The notes under the pieces were generated by a model. The model saw nothing but the letters and a program-made list of their open reading frames with translations, had not been told where the DNA came from and did no database searches. Positions 43,976-53,027 of a stretch of DNA of 64,000 nucleotides are shown in pieces. Positions within the stretch are counted from its first letter, which is position 1. Every line of letters begins with the position of its first letter. The DNA is from Bacteroidales bacterium UBA5762 (GTDB taxonomy: Bacteria > Bacteroidota > Bacteroidia > Bacteroidales > TTA-H9): contig DIEY01000003.1 in the NCBI GenBank assembly GCA_002418865.1, positions 53,670 through 117,669 on the forward strand, given 5' to 3'. The position numbers and the translations under genes were made by a program.

Positions 43976-45139
43976 CTACATTTTTAAAATCCATAAGTCT
44001 TGAGAGGATTTTCTTTTCAGTGACTCAAGGGCATTATTGGCTTCCGATTCTGATGCAAACGACGCGATAGCCACTCTTGTAAGTCCTTTGGAAGAAGTTC
44101 CTGCTAACTGTGCATTGAATCCTTTTTGTTTGAGCTGATTGAGCAGACGATAAGCATTGTCGATCTCTTTAAAACATCCTGCTATCACATAAAACTTAAC
44201 TGCATTTTCAGAGGTGATTGTTTCCGAAACCGATGTAGTTGCAATATTATCATCTGTAAACTTTTCTTTTTCAGTCACCACATCAATGGGAGTATCTTTA
44301 AGATAATCCTTCAGATTCTCCATAGAAGATGGTGAGGGTGCAATATCAGAATGGAGCACAATAACAGGCAGAGTAGTATCTTCAAAAGCAGATTCAGAGT
44401 TTTGAAATGGATCATCGCGGAGTTTTGACTTTCTTTGTGTGAACAAGTCTGTTGCACTTGGGGAAGGGTTTTCAAGAGAGCGAATATCAATAGAACTAGT
44501 TGATTGAGGAACATTACCTCCCAAGGACGAATAATCGACAATCCCTTGCAAAAAACCAGTTTGATAGATTGAATACATTGCCAACAGAAGGATGGGTAAA
44601 ATCATAACTGTCCATTTTAAACCTTCAACGAGGTTGCGCGAACGAAAGCGCTGACTGCGTTTTTCGGCAGGAGCAGAACTTGGAGTCGTAGAATATTTTC
44701 TGCGAATAGGAACAGCCGACACCGGAGTTAAACCAAAAGCATCGTCAAGAAAATTGGAATGAGGATCAGGGTTGAATATCAAATTCTTAGAATCATCCAA
44801 TTGTAAATCGCCAATTGAAGGAAAATTCAGAATTTTTCCATCATTGAGCTGTGAAATGCAATGCCATGCAAATTCCTGTATTTTTTCGAGAGCTTGAGCA
44901 TAGGTTATTCCATTCTGAATTGCAAAATGAGTGGCCAACAAACCATCATTCGCCTTTAATGCAGCATTAAAACCCACTTTTGCCGCCGGCGGATATATTT
45001 GATGAAAAGCGTTGTTAATACGCGCCGAAACTTTATAGGTGATAAATCCTCCTAACCCCGGAATAATCACACACTCATTGGCAGGTAATAAATCAACTAC
45101 TAATTTCTTTAGTTCGTTATAAAATTCACTTTCTGCCAT
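43976..45139 (-). CDS. CCDC81-like HU-domain / SPOR-domain membrane protein
   Basis: 387 residues. The N-terminal 130 residues hold two HU-like modules (VIIPGLGGFITYKVSARINN, PPAAKVGFNAALKANDGLLATHFAIQNGITYAQAL), the CCDC81-like prokaryotic HU domains. A basic stretch (EKRSQRFRSRN) precedes one membrane helix (about 174-194). A Ser/Thr-rich linker of about 110 residues follows, and the last 75 residues form a SPOR domain (AVKFYVIAGCFKEIDNAYRLLNQLKQKG ... VAIASFASESEANNALESL). SPOR domains bind denuded peptidoglycan at division sites. The cytoplasmic HU part may bind DNA or protein, so the protein could link nucleoid or cytoplasm to the septum; that link is inference. kdsB lies 40 bp upstream. 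Confidence 0.88.
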   Translation of the reverse strand: MAESEFYNELKKLVVDLLPANECVIIPGLGGFITYKVSARINNAFHQIYPPAAKVGFNAALKANDGLLATHFAIQNGITYAQALEKIQEFAWHCISQLNDGKILNFPSIGDLQLDDSKNLIFNPDPHSNFLDDAFGLTPVSAVPIRRKYSTTPSSAPAEKRSQRFRSRNLVEGLKWTVMILPILLLAMYSIYQTGFLQGIVDYSSLGGNVPQSTSSIDIRSLENPSPSATDLFTQRKSKLRDDPFQNSESAFEDTTLPVIVLHSDIAPSPSSMENLKDYLKDTPIDVVTEKEKFTDDNIATTSVSETITSENAVKFYVIAGCFKEIDNAYRLLNQLKQKGFNAQLAGTSSKGLTRVAIASFASESEANNALESLKRKSSQDLWILKM

Positions 45140-45179
45140 AAATTATTTCGAGTCTTAGCTCACAAATTTAAAAAAACTT

Positions 45180-45932
45180 TTATGAGAATGATAAAATGTT
45201 CAAAACTTTTATTAAATCTTCTGGTATATCAATAGATAAACTGTCGAATTCGGTTTCAGCCATGTGAATATCGAATCCATGATAAAGCCAGCGGAGTTGT
45301 TCGAGCGATTCGGCCTTTTCTAAATCACATTCATCGAGTGCAACTATGCGAAAGAGGGTTTCGCATTTATAACCATAAATTCCTATATGTTTATAAAATC
45401 GAGTATTTTGCAGCCAAAATTCTTTTTCAACATTTCTAACAAAAGGAACTGCCTGCCTGGTAAAATACAAAGCCTTTCCATCAGAATTAACAATGGTTTT
45501 CACTACATTCGGATCGAATAATTCGGAAGAATCAGTTATTTGCTTATAAAGAGTAGCTATTGCAACTTCGTTGCGATAGAGTAGTTCGATTACTTTTTCG
45601 ATCTGTTCGGGGCGGATGAAAGGCTCATCACCTTGAATATTAATAACCGCATCGAACTGACCCTCCCTTTCGATAAGTCTCAGTGCTTCGGCACAACGGG
45701 ATGTTCCACTAGAATGATCGACCGCAGTCATCACGGCTTTACCACCGTTGTCGATGACATGTCGGAAAATACGTTGGTCGTCGGTAGCCACAATAACCTT
45801 ATTAAGGTTTTCCAATTTTGAAGCTTGTTCATAAACGCGCATAATCATGCTTTTGCCTTTAATATCGGCAAGTGGTTTACCAGGAAATCGTGTGGAAGCA
45901 TATCTTGCAGGGATAATGCCTGCTATTTTCAT
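45180..45932 (-). CDS. kdsB: 3-deoxy-manno-octulosonate cytidylyltransferase
   Basis: 250 residues, standard length. Motifs are IIPARYASTRFPGKPLADI, KVIVATDDQRIFRHV, HSSGTSRCAEA, DAVINIQGDEPFI, KALYFTRQAVPFVRN, KHIGIYGYKCETL and ESLEQLRWLYHGF. It activates Kdo with CTP for lipid A-core assembly, so the organism makes a lipopolysaccharide-type outer membrane. It may be co-transcribed with the downstream HU-SPOR gene (40 bp) and follows hutU by 32 bp on the same strand. Confidence 0.98.
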   Translation of the reverse strand: MKIAGIIPARYASTRFPGKPLADIKGKSMIMRVYEQASKLENLNKVIVATDDQRIFRHVIDNGGKAVMTAVDHSSGTSRCAEALRLIEREGQFDAVINIQGDEPFIRPEQIEKVIELLYRNEVAIATLYKQITDSSELFDPNVVKTIVNSDGKALYFTRQAVPFVRNVEKEFWLQNTRFYKHIGIYGYKCETLFRIVALDECDLEKAESLEQLRWLYHGFDIHMAETEFDSLSIDIPEDLIKVLNILSFS

Positions 45933-45964
45933 GATAAAATTTTATTTGAGATGAAGTTGGATTT

Positions 45965-47974
45965 TTAAATATCGAGTTTTTCGAGTAACTGATCATCAAC
46001 CAGATTGGGGAAAGTAACCTTTAGTAGTGGCTCTTGCTGCATAGTTCTTTGGAGTGTATACATTGCTCCGCGATTGCGAGCCCATGAACGTCGGGCTATG
46101 CCATTATTTACATCCCAGAAAAGCATAGATTGAAGACGACGCTGGGCTTCATTTGAACCATCGAGAACAAGACCGAAACCTCCATTAATGGCTTCACCCC
46201 ATCCAACACCTCCACCATTGTGAAGAGATACCCATGTGGCTCCTCTAATAGCATCTCCTACCATGTTCTGTACAGCCATATCAGCCGTGAACGATGAACC
46301 ATCATAAATATTCGAAGTTTCTCTAAATGGGGAATCAGTACCCGAAACATCGTGATGATCGCGACCCAAAACGATAGGAGCAGAAATTTCACCTGAAGCA
46401 ATGGCACGATTGAAAGCCGTAGATATACGAATACGTCCTTCGGCATCGGCATATAAAATTCTCGCTTGAGAACCTACTACAAGCTTATTGGCTTTTGCTT
46501 GACGTATCCATAAGAGATTGTCTTTCAGTTGTTGCTGAATCTCATCCCCTGCATCTTTTAATAATTCTTCGAAAATATCGCCTGCAATTTGGTCGGTTTT
46601 ATCCAGATCTTTAGGATCGCCACTAGTGCACACCCAGCGAAATGGACCAAAACCATAATCGAAATACAATGGTCCCATAATATCCTGAACATAAGAAGGA
46701 TAAATGAAATTACCTCTGGCATCGAAGATGTCGGCTCCTGCCCTACCCGATTCCAGTAAGAAAGCATTGCCATAATCAAAAAAATACATTCCTTTAGATG
46801 CAATTTTATTAATGGCAGCCACCTGCCTGCGCAAAGATGCTTGTACCTTTTCTTTGAAAAGCTCTGGTTGACGAACCATCATCTCTTGTGATTCTTCGAA
46901 AGAAAGACCTACCGGATAATAACCACCTGCAAATGGATTATGCAAAGAAGTTTGGTCGGAACCAATATCAACGTGAATATCATTATTGGCAAGCCTTTCC
47001 CATAAATCGACCACATTTCCCAAATAAGCAATGGAATGAGGTTGTCCTTTTTCTTTCCAATACAAGGCAGTCTGAATTGCTTTATCCACATCATCTATCA
47101 CTTCGTCAACCCAACCTTGGTTAAATCTTTTGTAAGCTGCCTTGGGATTGATTTCGGCTACCAAACTTACAACTCCTGCAATGTTTCCAGCTTTGGGTTG
47201 AGCCCCCGACATACCTCCTAAACCACTCGAAACAAATAATTTCATTTCTGAGCCAGCATTTTTACGAGATATTTTCCTGCTGGCATTCATTATCGTAATC
47301 GTTGTACCATGCACAATTCCCTGAGGACCAATGTACATATAAGAACCAGCTGTCATTTGTCCATATTGAGAAACTCCAAGCGCATTGAATTTCTCCCAAT
47401 GATCGGGGCTGGAATAGTTAGGCACTACCATTCCATTAGTAACGACAACACGTGGTGCTTCGGGATGCGAAGGGAACAGCCCCAAGGGATGACCCGAATA
47501 CATCACCAAAGTTTGATGATCTGTCATAGTGGCCAGATATTTCATAGTGAGGAGATACTGTGCCCAATTCTGAAAAATAGCGCCATTGCCTCCATAAATG
47601 ATGAGTTCGTGAGGATGTTGGGCTACGGCTTCATCCAAATTGTTCTGAATCATTAACATGATAGCGGCAGTTTGAGGCGTTTGAGCAGGATATTCTCCAA
47701 TGGGTCGGGCATATATTTTATAATCGGGTCGAAAACGATACATGTATATCCGACCATATTGCTTTAATTCTTGGGCAAATTCTTTGGCCAAAACAGCATG
47801 ATGCTTGGCTGGAAAGTATCGTAAAGCATTACGAATGGCTAATTTCTTTTCTTCCTTACTTAATATATCCTTACGCTTGGGTGCATGATTTACATTTGGA
47901 TCGTAAGGTTTGGGTTGAGGTAGTTCATCAGGAATGCCCTGTAGAATAAGATTCTTAAACTCGGTGTTCTCCAT
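45965..47974 (-). CDS. hutU: Urocanate hydratase
   Basis: 669 residues, longer than the ~555-residue Pseudomonas form but in line with the longer form known from Bacteroidota. The NAD+-binding stretch FVSSGLGGMSGAQPKAGNIAG and the active-site region FRWVCTSGDPKDLDKTD are present, with DHHDVSGTDSPFRETSNIYDG and HNGGGVGWGEAINGGFGLVLDG toward the C-terminus. The enzyme hydrates urocanate in histidine breakdown, with NAD+ as a tightly bound electrophile. The other hut genes (hutH, hutI) are not in the window, so the gene is split from the pathway. Confidence 0.97.
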   Translation of the reverse strand: MENTEFKNLILQGIPDELPQPKPYDPNVNHAPKRKDILSKEEKKLAIRNALRYFPAKHHAVLAKEFAQELKQYGRIYMYRFRPDYKIYARPIGEYPAQTPQTAAIMLMIQNNLDEAVAQHPHELIIYGGNGAIFQNWAQYLLTMKYLATMTDHQTLVMYSGHPLGLFPSHPEAPRVVVTNGMVVPNYSSPDHWEKFNALGVSQYGQMTAGSYMYIGPQGIVHGTTITIMNASRKISRKNAGSEMKLFVSSGLGGMSGAQPKAGNIAGVVSLVAEINPKAAYKRFNQGWVDEVIDDVDKAIQTALYWKEKGQPHSIAYLGNVVDLWERLANNDIHVDIGSDQTSLHNPFAGGYYPVGLSFEESQEMMVRQPELFKEKVQASLRRQVAAINKIASKGMYFFDYGNAFLLESGRAGADIFDARGNFIYPSYVQDIMGPLYFDYGFGPFRWVCTSGDPKDLDKTDQIAGDIFEELLKDAGDEIQQQLKDNLLWIRQAKANKLVVGSQARILYADAEGRIRISTAFNRAIASGEISAPIVLGRDHHDVSGTDSPFRETSNIYDGSSFTADMAVQNMVGDAIRGATWVSLHNGGGVGWGEAINGGFGLVLDGSNEAQRRLQSMLFWDVNNGIARRSWARNRGAMYTLQRTMQQEPLLKVTFPNLVDDQLLEKLDI

Positions 47975-48023
47975 AACTATAATGCAATTAATTTAAAATG
48001 TAAATATACCAATTTTCGACGAT

Positions 48024-48635
48024 TTAAGAATTTTGATTACCTTGACTAAGAATTCCAGCTAAAAGAGCTCGTGCTCTGAAAAGCTGAGCTTTTACCGTTC
48101 CTAATGGCATGTGGAGTTCTGAAGATATTTCTTCGTAGCTCATTTCTTGAAAATAACGCATCCGTACCAGTCGTTTATAGCGCGGTTTAAGCTGATCGAC
48201 AATTTCACGAAGCAGCTGATTGGATTGCTTTTTCATGAGAACTTGCTCAGGATCGGGACAATTGTTAGGCAACCCCCATGAAAGATCCTCAAAATCACTT
48301 TCATTTATATTCGACGAATCTAATGACAGGGTGTATTTTTTCTTTTTGCGCATAAAATCGATGCAGTTATTAGCAGCAATTTTAAAAAGCCAAGTGCTAA
48401 AGGCATAAGTAGGTGTATATTGATGAAGATTTTTGAAAGCTTTACTAAAGGCTTCCATCACCATGTCTTCGGCATCATCTACATCTTTAGTCATCTTTAA
48501 CATTAGATAAAACAAAGATTCACGATAGTTGTCCATAAGTTTGGCATAAGCCCGCTGATCGCCTTCATACAAGGCCTGCTGTATCCATTCATAGTCCCTG
48601 TTGGCTTTCTCTGTAAAATCTGTACTTATTTCCAT
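48024..48635 (-). CDS. ECF-type RNA polymerase sigma factor
   Basis: 203 residues. Region 2 (YAKLMDNYRESLFYLMLKMTKDVDDAEDMVMEAFSKAFKNL, FSTWLFKIAANNCIDFMRKKK) and region 4 (LKPRYKRLVRMRYFQEMSYEEISSELHMPLGTVKAQLFRARALL) are complete. A linker of about 45 acidic residues separates them. No anti-sigma factor gene is adjacent. The start codon overlaps the 3' end of the upstream GT2 gene by 10 bp, so the sigma factor is probably translated from a shared transcript. It is one of the housekeeping-like ECF factors common in Bacteroidota. Confidence 0.93.
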   Translation of the reverse strand: MEISTDFTEKANRDYEWIQQALYEGDQRAYAKLMDNYRESLFYLMLKMTKDVDDAEDMVMEAFSKAFKNLHQYTPTYAFSTWLFKIAANNCIDFMRKKKKYTLSLDSSNINESDFEDLSWGLPNNCPDPEQVLMKKQSNQLLREIVDQLKPRYKRLVRMRYFQEMSYEEISSELHMPLGTVKAQLFRARALLAGILSQGNQNS

Positions 48636-49759
48636 TGACTTTTTTTAACGAAGCGATTGGTTAATACCACGTAATACAGGATGATCATTTCGAAGAACTC
48701 TAGAATAGGCGAAATTAATAATAATTTACCTATTTGAAGTTTTTTCATGGCATTATAATAAATAATCATCTGACTTACAAGACGTAATAAAAATAAAAAA
48801 ACCACAAAAGGCCAAGGAAATCGAAGTATCAACAGAACAATTAAAAGAAGAAAAACGAGTAATTGACTAAAAGAGTAAAGACCGAGCACAAATTGATGCC
48901 AAGGTTTGTAATGGCGCCCCGTACTTAAATGTCTGCGTTTTTGCCGAATCCATTCATTGAAGCCTTTCTTGGCATGGGAGAAAGTAAAGGAATCTGGATG
49001 AAGACAGCATCTTGTATTCTTTCTCTTAGCTACTTGATTGATAAATAAATCGTCGTCGCCCGACTCGAGTGAATAATGCGAGATAAATCCATTCACTTTA
49101 TAAAATAACGACTTTTTATAACTCAAATTCCGCCCAACACCCATATAAGGCATCCCTGCCAACGCCAACGAAAAATATTGTAAAGCCGTATGAAAAACAT
49201 TAAAACGCTGCATAATATTGGCAAATCCCTTGTCTTTATAAAATCCACTGTATCCCAATACTATAGAGGTTTGAGCATTATAAGACGATACCATCATCCT
49301 TATCCATTGATTAGATGAAGGACAACAATCGGCATCGGTTAGCAGTAAAACTTCATATTTAGCCGACTTTATTCCTATACTCAACGGAAATTTCTTTCCT
49401 GAAAAAAAATTCAAATCTTTTTCGATATTTACTATCGAAAGATGCGAATATTCTTTCTGAAAGTCACGTAATAAATACAGACTATCATCATCACTGGTAT
49501 GATTTACTACAACAACCTCAAAATCAGGATAATCTTGATTCAAAATGAATGGTAAATTTTTTTTAAGATTTTCGTATTCGTTTCGAGCGCAAATCACCAC
49601 AGAAACTTGTGGCCATTGTTCAAGAGCAGTAGGTTGTTGATGGTTAAAGGCCAAACGACTGAATATACCCCAATAATAGAACAGCTGGATAATCATTACT
49701 CCTGAATAAATGATAAAAAGCCAAAAATAAGGGAGTTGGGTAAGGGTATTCAAATCCAT
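48626..49759 (-). CDS. GT2-family glycosyltransferase, membrane-anchored
   Basis: 377 residues. An N-terminal membrane helix (about 10-32) precedes the GT-A domain: VSVVICARNEYENLKKNLPFIL, FEVVVVNHTSDDD, LLLTDADCCPSSNQWI (DAD), LGYSGFYKDKG, ESGDDDLFINQVA and IRQKRRHLSTGRHYKPW. The last is a QxxRH variant of the QxxRW motif. Two or three C-terminal membrane helices follow (about 290-360). It resembles HpnI/CESA-like transferases that work on membrane lipids or polymers. The acceptor is unknown. It overlaps the sigma-factor gene. Confidence 0.9.
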   Translation of the reverse strand: MDLNTLTQLPYFWLFIIYSGVMIIQLFYYWGIFSRLAFNHQQPTALEQWPQVSVVICARNEYENLKKNLPFILNQDYPDFEVVVVNHTSDDDSLYLLRDFQKEYSHLSIVNIEKDLNFFSGKKFPLSIGIKSAKYEVLLLTDADCCPSSNQWIRMMVSSYNAQTSIVLGYSGFYKDKGFANIMQRFNVFHTALQYFSLALAGMPYMGVGRNLSYKKSLFYKVNGFISHYSLESGDDDLFINQVAKRKNTRCCLHPDSFTFSHAKKGFNEWIRQKRRHLSTGRHYKPWHQFVLGLYSFSQLLVFLLLIVLLILRFPWPFVVFLFLLRLVSQMIIYYNAMKKLQIGKLLLISPILEFFEMIILYYVVLTNRFVKKSQWK

Positions 49760-49896
49760 AAGACGGAGAAAATAATTGCTGCAAAATTATTCAAAAGCCT
49801 TAGCAGGAAAATAGAAACTCTCTCTAAAATTATGAACAATTGTTGATAAGTTAAACTGATTGAGAAACCAAATTCGATATAAAGACAGCTAAACAT

Positions 49897-49904
49897 TAAT
49901 TTTG
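49897..49904 (+). promoter_or_regulatory. Possible -7 element of tgt
   Basis: TAATTTTG ends 14 bp before the tgt start codon. TTCG at 49873-49876 is the only -33-like match, so support is moderate. Confidence 0.45.
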
Positions 49905-49918
49905 CAGCCTTAAAATAA

Positions 49919-51061
49919 ATGCCTGTTTTGATAAAATTCGAGATAGAAGCTATTGATAGGCAAACTCGCGCACGAGCAGGAAAGTTGGTTACTGACAATG
50001 GACATGTGTTAACCCCAGTCTTTATGCCCGTAGGAACAGCAGGTAGCGTAAAAGCCATACACACCAAGGATCTTCAGGAAGATACGAAAGCCTCTATTAT
50101 TTTAGGCAATACCTATCATTTATATTTAAGACCAGGCCTCGAAGTTTTAAAAAATGCTGGGGGTCTGCATCAATTCAACAGTTGGGATGGAGCTATTCTA
50201 ACAGATAGTGGAGGATATCAAGTGTATAGTCTGGCTTTACGCCGCAAACTCACACCTGAAGGTGTAGTTTTCCAATCACATATCGATGGTTCACGACATT
50301 TATTTACTCCTGAACGAGTCATTGATATTCAAAGAATAATTGGTGCCGATATCATCATGGCTTTTGACGAGTGTACACCGTATCCTTGCTCATACGATTA
50401 TGCATTAAAAAGTATGCAACTAACGCATTCATGGCTCGACCGATGCTTAAAAAGATTTAATGAGACACGGCCTGAGTATGATTATGACCAAAGTTTATTT
50501 CCAATAGTTCAGGGAAGTGTTTATGAAGACCTTCGCATACAGTCGGCCGAATATGTTGCTTCGAAAAATGCACCAGGGAATGCTATTGGAGGCTTGTCAG
50601 TTGGGGAACCTGCCGAAGTAATGTATCAACTCACCGAAAAAGTCTGCCAGATTCTACCATTCGACAAACCACGATATTTAATGGGAGTTGGCACTCCAGC
50701 TAATATTCTCGAAAGCATAGCCTTAGGCATCGATATGTTCGATTGTGTGCTTCCCACTCGTAACGGCCGTAATGGTCAATTGTTTACTTCGGAAGGCATC
50801 ATCAATATTAAAAACGAAAAATGGAAAAACGATTTTAGCCGAATAGACCCTTCAGGCAGTTCTTTTGTAGATGAACTATACTCTCGCGCTTATTTACGTC
50901 ATCTTTTCGTAGCCGGCGAAATCCTTGCCTCAGTTATAGCAAGCTTGCATAACCTTCGATTTTTCCATTGGTTAATGGAAGAATCGAGAAAACATATACT
51001 GACAGGTGATTTTCAACTATGGAAAAACCTGATGACTCCTCGTTTAAGTCAAAGATTGTAA
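49919..51061 (+). CDS. tgt: tRNA-guanine (queuine) transglycosylase lacking zinc cysteines
   Basis: 380 residues. TGT motifs are clear: TPVFMPVGTAGSVKAI, LGNTYHLYLRPG, ILTDSGGYQVYSL (Asp96, general base), IVQGSVYEDLR, GGLSVGEP, YLMGVGTP and the nucleophile region DMFDCVLPTRNGRNGQLFT (Asp275). The enzyme swaps guanine 34 for preQ1 in GUN-anticodon tRNAs. The zinc site C-x-C-xx-C of most bacterial TGTs is replaced by PSGSSFVDELYSRAYLRHLF (about 311-330); only the histidine of SLHNL (residue 344) remains. I recall this zinc-less form from other Bacteroidota. lptG-like follows 24 bp later. Confidence 0.95.
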   Translation: MPVLIKFEIEAIDRQTRARAGKLVTDNGHVLTPVFMPVGTAGSVKAIHTKDLQEDTKASIILGNTYHLYLRPGLEVLKNAGGLHQFNSWDGAILTDSGGYQVYSLALRRKLTPEGVVFQSHIDGSRHLFTPERVIDIQRIIGADIIMAFDECTPYPCSYDYALKSMQLTHSWLDRCLKRFNETRPEYDYDQSLFPIVQGSVYEDLRIQSAEYVASKNAPGNAIGGLSVGEPAEVMYQLTEKVCQILPFDKPRYLMGVGTPANILESIALGIDMFDCVLPTRNGRNGQLFTSEGIINIKNEKWKNDFSRIDPSGSSFVDELYSRAYLRHLFVAGEILASVIASLHNLRFFHWLMEESRKHILTGDFQLWKNLMTPRLSQRL

Positions 51062-51085
51062 ATTCGCATTTTGTATCTCACATTC

Positions 51086-52195
51086 ATGAGGAAAAATTTC
51101 ATCTCATTCCGACTGACAATTATCGACCGTTATATCATCCGAAAATTCCTCGGCACATTTTTCTATTCCATTGCTCTGCTCATCCTTATAGTCGTAGTTT
51201 TCGACGTATCAGAAAAAATCGATGACTTCCTTACCCGGCAAGCACCTTTACGAGCCATCATCTTCGATTATTACTTCAATTTCATTCCTTATTTTATCAA
51301 CCTATTTAGTTCGTTATTTACTTTTATTGCCGTCATCTTCTTTACTTCTCGCTTGGCTGAACGTTCCGAAATCATTGCTATGCTCAGTAGTGGAATTAAT
51401 TTTTATCGATTACTGAAACCTTATATGATCTCTGCTACGTTTTTAGTCATTCTCACCCTATATTTATCTAATTTTCTTATACCACACACCAATATCAAAC
51501 TCAGGGCCTTCGAAAAACAATATATTAAGAATCCTATTCGAAGCAGCGCACTCAATCTTCATCTACAAATCGAACCAGGTGTATTCGTTTATTTCGAATC
51601 ATGGGACAATGTCAGAACTAATGGCTATCGATTTACTTTAGAGAAAATAGAAGATGGCAAACTCAGCTACAAACTGATGAGCGATCAGGTGAAATGGGAT
51701 TCGGTTGCTTCCAAATGGCAACTTATCAATTATACCGAAAGATTTATCGACACTGCTACCTTCCAACAAAACATTGTATTTGGCTCAAAAAAAGACACTA
51801 CACTCAATCTTCGTCCTACAGAAATTATAGTGGATAAAGAAGACATGAAAATTATGAATTTCAACGAATTGAACGCATTCATTCACAGAGAAAAACTCAA
51901 AGGCAGCAGTATGGTGAAATATTATGAGACGGAAATGCATAAACGTATAGCCGAACCCATCTCGGCCCTCATACTTACACTTATAGGCGTAGCTTTATCC
52001 AGCCGAAAAGTAAGAGGAGGAACAGGCATGCACCTGGGCATTGGTTTAGGGATTACTTTTGCGTATATTTTATTTATGCAAATCACTACCCAGTTCTCGG
52101 TGTATGGAAACATGGCGCCAATGCTGGCTACATGGATACCCAATATCTTTTTTGGAATAGTAGCCATCTGGCTTTTGCTAAAAGCACCTAAGTGA
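51086..52195 (+). CDS. LptF/LptG (YjgP/YjgQ) family permease of LPS export
   Basis: 369 residues from ATG 51086; a TTG five codons earlier is the alternative. Three N-terminal membrane helices (about 17-35, 55-80, 95-120) are followed by a large periplasmic beta-jellyroll domain (about 130-290: GVFVYFESWDNV, LNLRPTEIIVDKEDMKIMNFNELNAFI). Three C-terminal helices complete the protein, with the coupling-helix region YYETEMHKRIAEPISALILTLIGVALSSRK. The six-helix plus jellyroll layout is that of the LptB2FG exporter. A single-copy LptG-sized protein is likely. It may be co-transcribed with tgt. Confidence 0.93.
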   Translation: MRKNFISFRLTIIDRYIIRKFLGTFFYSIALLILIVVVFDVSEKIDDFLTRQAPLRAIIFDYYFNFIPYFINLFSSLFTFIAVIFFTSRLAERSEIIAMLSSGINFYRLLKPYMISATFLVILTLYLSNFLIPHTNIKLRAFEKQYIKNPIRSSALNLHLQIEPGVFVYFESWDNVRTNGYRFTLEKIEDGKLSYKLMSDQVKWDSVASKWQLINYTERFIDTATFQQNIVFGSKKDTTLNLRPTEIIVDKEDMKIMNFNELNAFIHREKLKGSSMVKYYETEMHKRIAEPISALILTLIGVALSSRKVRGGTGMHLGIGLGITFAYILFMQITTQFSVYGNMAPMLATWIPNIFFGIVAIWLLLKAPK

Positions 52196-52260
52196 TTTCT
52201 AACGCTCTTGGCCCCCAGTTTTACTCTAAACCCTCCATAATAATCCTCATGAAGTGAGCG

Positions 52261-52884
52261 TCATCCTTCTTCTTGTTGCTTACGAATAGAAGCAATAATA
52301 AACCTTACTACATCCATTTTGCGTTCCACCATAAAGCGTTTGTAATCTTCCTCTCGATTACGGAAAAATACTCCCTGCAAAATGGGTTGTGCAACAAATG
52401 GAAATATACATAACGACAAAATATTAACAATAAGCTGCGTTGGATCACAATTCTTGATTTTTCCGGCATCTATTTCTCTATAAATCTGATTGATAAAAAA
52501 CTGAGGATTCAAGCCGGTTCCACGAATTAAAGCATCAATATGTTGCCGACCATGAGCCAATTCATGAAGAATAAAGCCCGGAATCATTGGATTCTCACTC
52601 AAAGTATCGAGATATTTCGAAACAAAAAGCTCAATTTTCTTAAACAAGGGCTCATCTGAATTGAGAATAACCATTACCGAAGGCACTACTTTTATGAAAG
52701 CCTCTAAAAATACTTCCTGATAAAGCTCCTCTTTCGATCGAAAATAATAATGAATCAAAGCCTTATTCACACCAGCTTCATCGGCTATCTCTTGCATACG
52801 AGCTCCATCATAACCATACTCTATAAAAACCCTACGGGCAGCTTCCATAATTCCTTCCCGACTCGCTTTTTCTTGTGGACTCAT
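52261..52884 (-). CDS. TetR-family transcriptional regulator
   Basis: 207 residues. The N-terminal helix-turn-helix is textbook TetR: AARRVFIEYGYDGARMQEIADEAGVNKALIHYYFRSKEELYQEVF. The C-terminal helical ligand/dimer domain (about 75-200) is variable, with GFILHELAHGRQHIDALI. It probably represses a transporter or lipid gene. The neighbours (LptG-like permease, convergent; T9SS cargo protein) do not point to a clear target. Confidence 0.93.
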   Translation of the reverse strand: MSPQEKASREGIMEAARRVFIEYGYDGARMQEIADEAGVNKALIHYYFRSKEELYQEVFLEAFIKVVPSVMVILNSDEPLFKKIELFVSKYLDTLSENPMIPGFILHELAHGRQHIDALIRGTGLNPQFFINQIYREIDAGKIKNCDPTQLIVNILSLCIFPFVAQPILQGVFFRNREEDYKRFMVERKMDVVRFIIASIRKQQEEG

Positions 52885-52966
52885 ACTTCTTATTCATCAA
52901 AAATTGTTTCTAAAAGCAAAAATAATTTATTTAAAAGAAGTTTTAACAAAAAAAAAAATAAAAAAA

Positions 52967-53001
52967 GCTGCTGAATATTAAAAAATAAGAAATCCAGCAG
53001 C
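52967..53001 (-). terminator. Intrinsic terminator of the T9SS cargo gene
   Basis: Minus-strand stem GCTGCTG/CAGCAGC (arms 52995-53001 and 52967-52973) is followed by a long T-run (TTTTTTTATTTTTTTTT). Confidence 0.85.
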
Positions 53002-53027
53002 CTTAAAAAACATTTAATTGAAAATTT

